From positions 1,550,001 to 1,612,000 of the forward strand of contig WPIO01000001.1 of assembly GCA_009760855.2 (NCBI GenBank): a stretch of 62,000 bases of DNA. The letters are read 5' to 3'. Within the stretch, counting starts at the first letter, position 1. Every line of letters starts with the position of its first letter. The translations under genes and the position numbers were made by a program. This DNA is from Cristatella mucedo. Its lineage: Eukaryota > Bryozoa > Phylactolaemata > Cristatellidae. Shown here in pieces: positions 58,444-62,000 of the stretch. The notes under the pieces were generated by a model. The model saw nothing but the letters and a program-made list of their open reading frames with translations. It had not been told where the DNA came from and made no database searches.

Positions 58444-58739
58444 TTTTCCAATGTTTTCTTAATAAATTGTCCATAAAAACAGAAAAATGTATTTGTTTTG
58501 TTCCAAAAACTTCTTGCTATCATGTCAAATCAATATGGCTATTCGAATTCCCTTACTCTGCAATAACAGAAACTAAAATGCTCGTTCAAGATACCAGTAC
58601 TGTTAAAATTATATGGATACTAATATATAGTTCCGCGGCTGCCTAACTTTCACTAATTCGAGAAATTGCAGAACGCCTGATGTATTTAATTGAACCTGAC
58701 ACCCTTGCAGTTCTCTACGAGCGAAACCAGAGATGTAAC

Positions 58740-59240
58740 TCTTGACCCTAGCCCACCTGAAACTTCGTGACTCAACCAATTCATTTCCAACTTCCCAATC
58801 TGCAAAAGAATCTGCTGCCTTCGTCTTAAGTCCTAGTGCTAAGTCCTTATACCTCGTACAAACCTTAAATCCTTTGGAGATCGTGCATTTAGTTCGTATG
58901 CTCCCAAAGCCTGGAACTCCCTCCCGACCTGCGTCAGAACATCCCCTGACCTGACCACATTTAAAAGAAACTTAAAAACACCTTTTGGACAGCATTTAGT
59001 GGGTCCCTGTGATTCGTCCTTGATGCGCTTATGCGTGCTGACACTGTGCATGCTGCCACTAACCACATTTGCACGCTGACTCTGTGCACGTCACCCCTAA
59101 CCATACTATTCATTTTGTTTGTTTTTCAAGCATCATTTTACTTACCATTTAATTGCATTTCCCTTTGCAGCAAATGTAAAGCGCCTAGAAAGAGATTATG
59201 TTCTCTGAGGGCGCTTTATCAAGTGCATTATTATCAATAT
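58740..59240 (+). mobile_element. LINE family-2 copy (3' ORF end, UTR, tail)
   Basis: A plus-strand reading at about 58860-59085 gives RAFSSYAPKAWNSLPTCVRT and SPDLTTFKRNLKTPFGQHLV, the standard C-terminal block of CR1/Jockey-type ORF2. The 3' UTR follows (tgctgacactgtgcatgctg), then the tail 'gcagcaaatgtaaagcgcct' and 'ctgagggcgctttatcaagt' plus an ATT-type end. It is the best preserved 3' end of this family here. Confidence 0.9.
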
Positions 59241-59340
59241 TATTAGCGCTCAGAAACTTCTACGTCAGGTGTGCTGCAAGTCTAATTCTTAATTAGCCTA
59301 ATAAGGCATTTCGGCCTCAAGACTATTAAGGTTGGGTTAT

Positions 59341-59410
59341 AATAATAATGATAAATTGTGTAGATCTCTCATAGAACTTAATTTCTTTCTCTGCACTTTA
59401 AATGTGGTAT
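59341..59410 (-). mobile_element. LINE family-2 3' terminus (diverged tail only)
   Basis: 'aataataatgataaattgtg', 'catagaacttaatttctttc' and 'tgcactttaaatg' form a worn reverse copy of the family tail. It abuts the family-1 copy that follows. Confidence 0.6.
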
Positions 59411-59695
59411 GTAATGTAATGTATCTCCGTCTGCAACTCCACAAAGTCATAAAGACCATGTGGGTGTTACGAAGGAGAGTTTTTTTATAGCGCACTCACA
59501 GCCAAAGCGGCTTTCGGTACGCCTTCGATAGCCAACAGACTTCATCTCACGCAACAAAGAGAAAGTGGGAAGCATAGCAGAGTCAGGAGAGCAGTTGAGG
59601 TAGTGAGTAGCATAAAAGTAGCAGCTCAGGATCAATGAAAAGGATGTGCCATAGTCGGCAGTAGGAGAGTAGTTGTCGTTGCGTAAGAAATATAA
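59405..59695 (-). mobile_element. LINE family-1 3' UTR copy
   Basis: Closely matches 2028-2310: 'tgtatctccgtctgcaactc', 'gcggctttcggtacgccttc' and 'gggaagcatagcagagtcag'. The match ends at about 59690 just inside the coding part, a strong 5' truncation. Confidence 0.9.
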
Positions 59696-59699
59696 AACA

Positions 59700-60650
59700 A
59701 GTGAGGCAAGTTAACCAATTATTCGGATCCTTCTGTATGTGATGATAAGAAACAGTAGTCCTTATATAAGAGAAAGTAGTCTCTCCCACTCTTTATATGG
59801 AATTAATTCTAGCGTGATTTGGTAGTAATTGACGCGTTTTTGGCAATCGAAGTGATGTCCTTACGTTTTAGCAGTATAAAAACAGCACGTTCGAGCACGA
59901 TATTACTGACAAGCAAAGTTATTTTACAACAACCAATGCCTAGTTGAGCTGAATTTTTAAACATCCTTGCCCTGATCTCAGCATCAAAAGCTATACATAT
60001 AACAATAGCGATTTTTAATTTAGTATAGACATAAGTGAATAAAAAAATGCCATGTGCATCTAAGATAAAATTGTAAATTGAACTCTGCTACTGAGTGTTT
60101 TTTATTGAAACAAGAATATTCCGGGTACAATATATACACAAAGAACGATCAGGCAGACAAACGTCAGTTTTGTTTATTTTGTAATCGTAGTCAAACACTA
60201 TACCTTGGTCTACTCTAGATTCTGCACAACACCTGAAAAGTCTCCTGCCATTATGCATGTCACAATAACTGACTCGGAATACCCGTGCACCAGCTGAATT
60301 TAAAGCGGGGCTTCATTTGATCTCAGTGTAAATGCTGCCATATATTTATTCGGTTAATGCAGGTCTAAGAGTTCACCATAGTGAGGTTCGAGATTGAGAA
60401 TCAGCTTTTCGTTTCGACCTACACTTCGGGCAGTTATTCATTCACTCTTATATCTGAAATCCGTAAAATGCCAAAAGTTTCGGAACTGGATGTTGCTTAC
60501 TGTGGTTAGCATACAAGAGAGCATCTTGGGTAAGCTCTTACGAACATCTATGTCAGCCTCGGCATACCGAATGGCAGAGAGTCTCAACTTAAGATTTCAC
60601 AAAGACGAGGCAACCTTATTAGGTGTCCTGCCGCACTTCTTTGGCTCTGA
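59700..60650. other. No gene recognised
   Basis: AT-rich DNA; a 92-codon plus-strand frame at 60394-60672 has no known features. Confidence 0.38.
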
Positions 60651-60654
60651 GGTT

Positions 60655-60800
60655 AATGCGCTCATCTTTTAATGATTCCGGCCAAGAGAATGCATTCGAT
60701 GACCGAGGTCGAGGGTTCGAGCCCGGCGGCATACTTATGTGAAGCGCCTTGATAGACTAAGTTCTCCAAGGACGATTTATTAAATGAATTAATATACTAT
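60655..60800 (+). mobile_element. SINE-A copy, diverged head
   Basis: The box-B region 'gtcgagggttcgagcccggc' is well preserved. The tail 'tatgtgaagcgccttgatag' then 'ctaagttctccaaggacgat' ends in an AT-rich run. Confidence 0.7.
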
Positions 60801-60804
60801 TATA

Positions 60805-62000
60805 TTTTTAATAATGATAAACCTGAGACTAGGTAGAGTTTTTTCCAATCGGGGTGGTGCGCTTCGACCGGTAAAATCTAGAGCGAGCCTGTTAAAGGCT
60901 CAACGCGATCAACCGTCGTAGCCACGTTACTGACGAAGTGACCTGATGTCGAGCTGTAATTAGAGCATAACGACGAAAGTTGGAGTTAGCCACGAGCAAC
61001 GTGTGCCAACGCGAAGGCATTGTGACTTAAAAACTCTCACACGTAGCACGAGTGTCTTCTTGGGTGCGACGTTTGTCACTCTAGAATCGAAAAATGTACC
61101 ATTGAGTCTAGCAGGGCATTGCAAGTAGCACAATGAAGGAATAGCCTGGCGTGGCAAGTTAAAAGAGCTCCGCATTCTAGTACTCCTATTCGTCGCTAGT
61201 AAACACTTTAAAAAATCTTCAGATCCACAGAAAAAAGGGTAACCGAGATAATCTTTTCATTTTTCCTGCTGCCGTGATCCTTTACTCTGGATGCAACTTT
61301 AGTAATGATCTCAATTGTGCGGAATAAATTAAATGTCATTACACGAAGGGTGATGCGTTGGAATGCTAATAGCAGGTTTTGTTTTAACAAATTAATCGAA
61401 TTTTGACTTGTATGTCACTAGCCACAAAAATAAGCATCGGGAAATGATATCGCACGCCTTTTAATAGTTTGCTGATGCACTCATCAACTTGTACAAGAAA
61501 TAGAAAACTCCTTTTCACGGCTAGTAAAAAGCCACAGTGAACAGGTTTTTTCGGTCACGACTTTGGATTATAATTGTAATTTTTAAGGAATACTTTGCAT
61601 TTTATTCATTTGAAATGCGAAGCTGGCTGTAACTAACTCTTTGTGGAAAACAGGTAGACTAATTTGTATTTCTTTCGCATAGCTGACATTAAACCTCATT
61701 GAAATTAGCAAGAAGTTTACGATGAGGACTCGATGGTTCAACTAATGATACAAACTTAATAGGATCGCGTACAAATAAATGATAAGGGTCAGCATATTCA
61801 ACCAACTAAATCACATGTTGGTAAAAAAGCGTTAACTCCAAAGTGGGGCATAATAGACTGTCTTGTGCAAGATTCGTGCCCACTCAAGCCTGCTACCCAC
61901 AATGTCGCAAAGCCTAAGCTCTTTGTCCTTAGTCAAAAATGAGAAGCAGGCAAAAACAAATTGTTTCTCTGTAAAAATCATTTGATCTTGCGCGTGCGTC
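60805..62000. other. No gene recognised
   Basis: AT-rich DNA without convincing frames or shared repeats up to the end of the window. Confidence 0.4.

Overview
The window is nuclear DNA of an invertebrate animal. Genes are split by GT-AG introns, there are many decayed CR1/Jockey-type LINEs and tRNA-derived SINEs, microsatellites are long, and there is no bacterial gene packing. The species cannot be read from the sequence. The fast divergence of the one recognisable gene (cullin-5) and the LINE/SINE content would suit a lophotrochozoan such as a free-living flatworm, but that is a guess.

Layout. 1-11.4 kb: repeat-poor, partly GC/CpG-rich DNA with two candidate first coding exons (minus strand at 4.0-4.15 kb, plus strand at 10.37-10.46 kb), a decayed LINE 3' end at 2.0-2.8 kb and a large GA tract at 4.3-4.8 kb. 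11.4-18.7 kb: SINE and LINE remnants and two long CT/GA tracts. 18.7-20.0 kb: an apparently intronless gene for a disordered 222-254 aa protein; a short upstream ORF ends on an ATGA stop-start overlap with an internal start codon. 20.9-21.5 kb: a compound GT/GA tract. 23.6-27.8 kb: an AT-rich island of broken, closely packed small ORFs that looks like a decayed virus-like or large DNA mobile element. It has phage-fibre-like repeats and several TAA codons inside otherwise open frames. 28.1-29.15 kb: a decayed LINE.

30.4-42.1 kb holds the best gene: a strongly diverged cullin-5 (CUL5) locus. A main copy has 13 recognisable exons (35.25-42.12 kb). A broken partial copy (30.44-31.15 kb) lies upstream in the same orientation. 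The main copy keeps splice sites and intron phases almost throughout. It also carries a 35-bp frame-breaking insertion in one exon, a LINE in an intron, and no C-terminal neddylation (winged-helix) exon that I could find. It is either a degenerating paralog or a gene with an unusual internal segment.

42.1-62 kb: mostly repeats and unassigned DNA. It contains a 210-bp direct duplication at 44 kb, decayed LINEs, a GC-rich promoter-like region with a candidate first exon at 49.93 kb, a 488-bp TGCC tetranucleotide array at 51.8 kb, candidate exons near 55.3-55.8 kb, and a cluster of SINE and LINE ends to 60.8 kb.

One SINE family carries the same 3' tail as the commonest LINE family here, which suggests a SINE/LINE mobilisation pair. 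The window shows no rRNA genes, true tRNA genes or CRISPR arrays.
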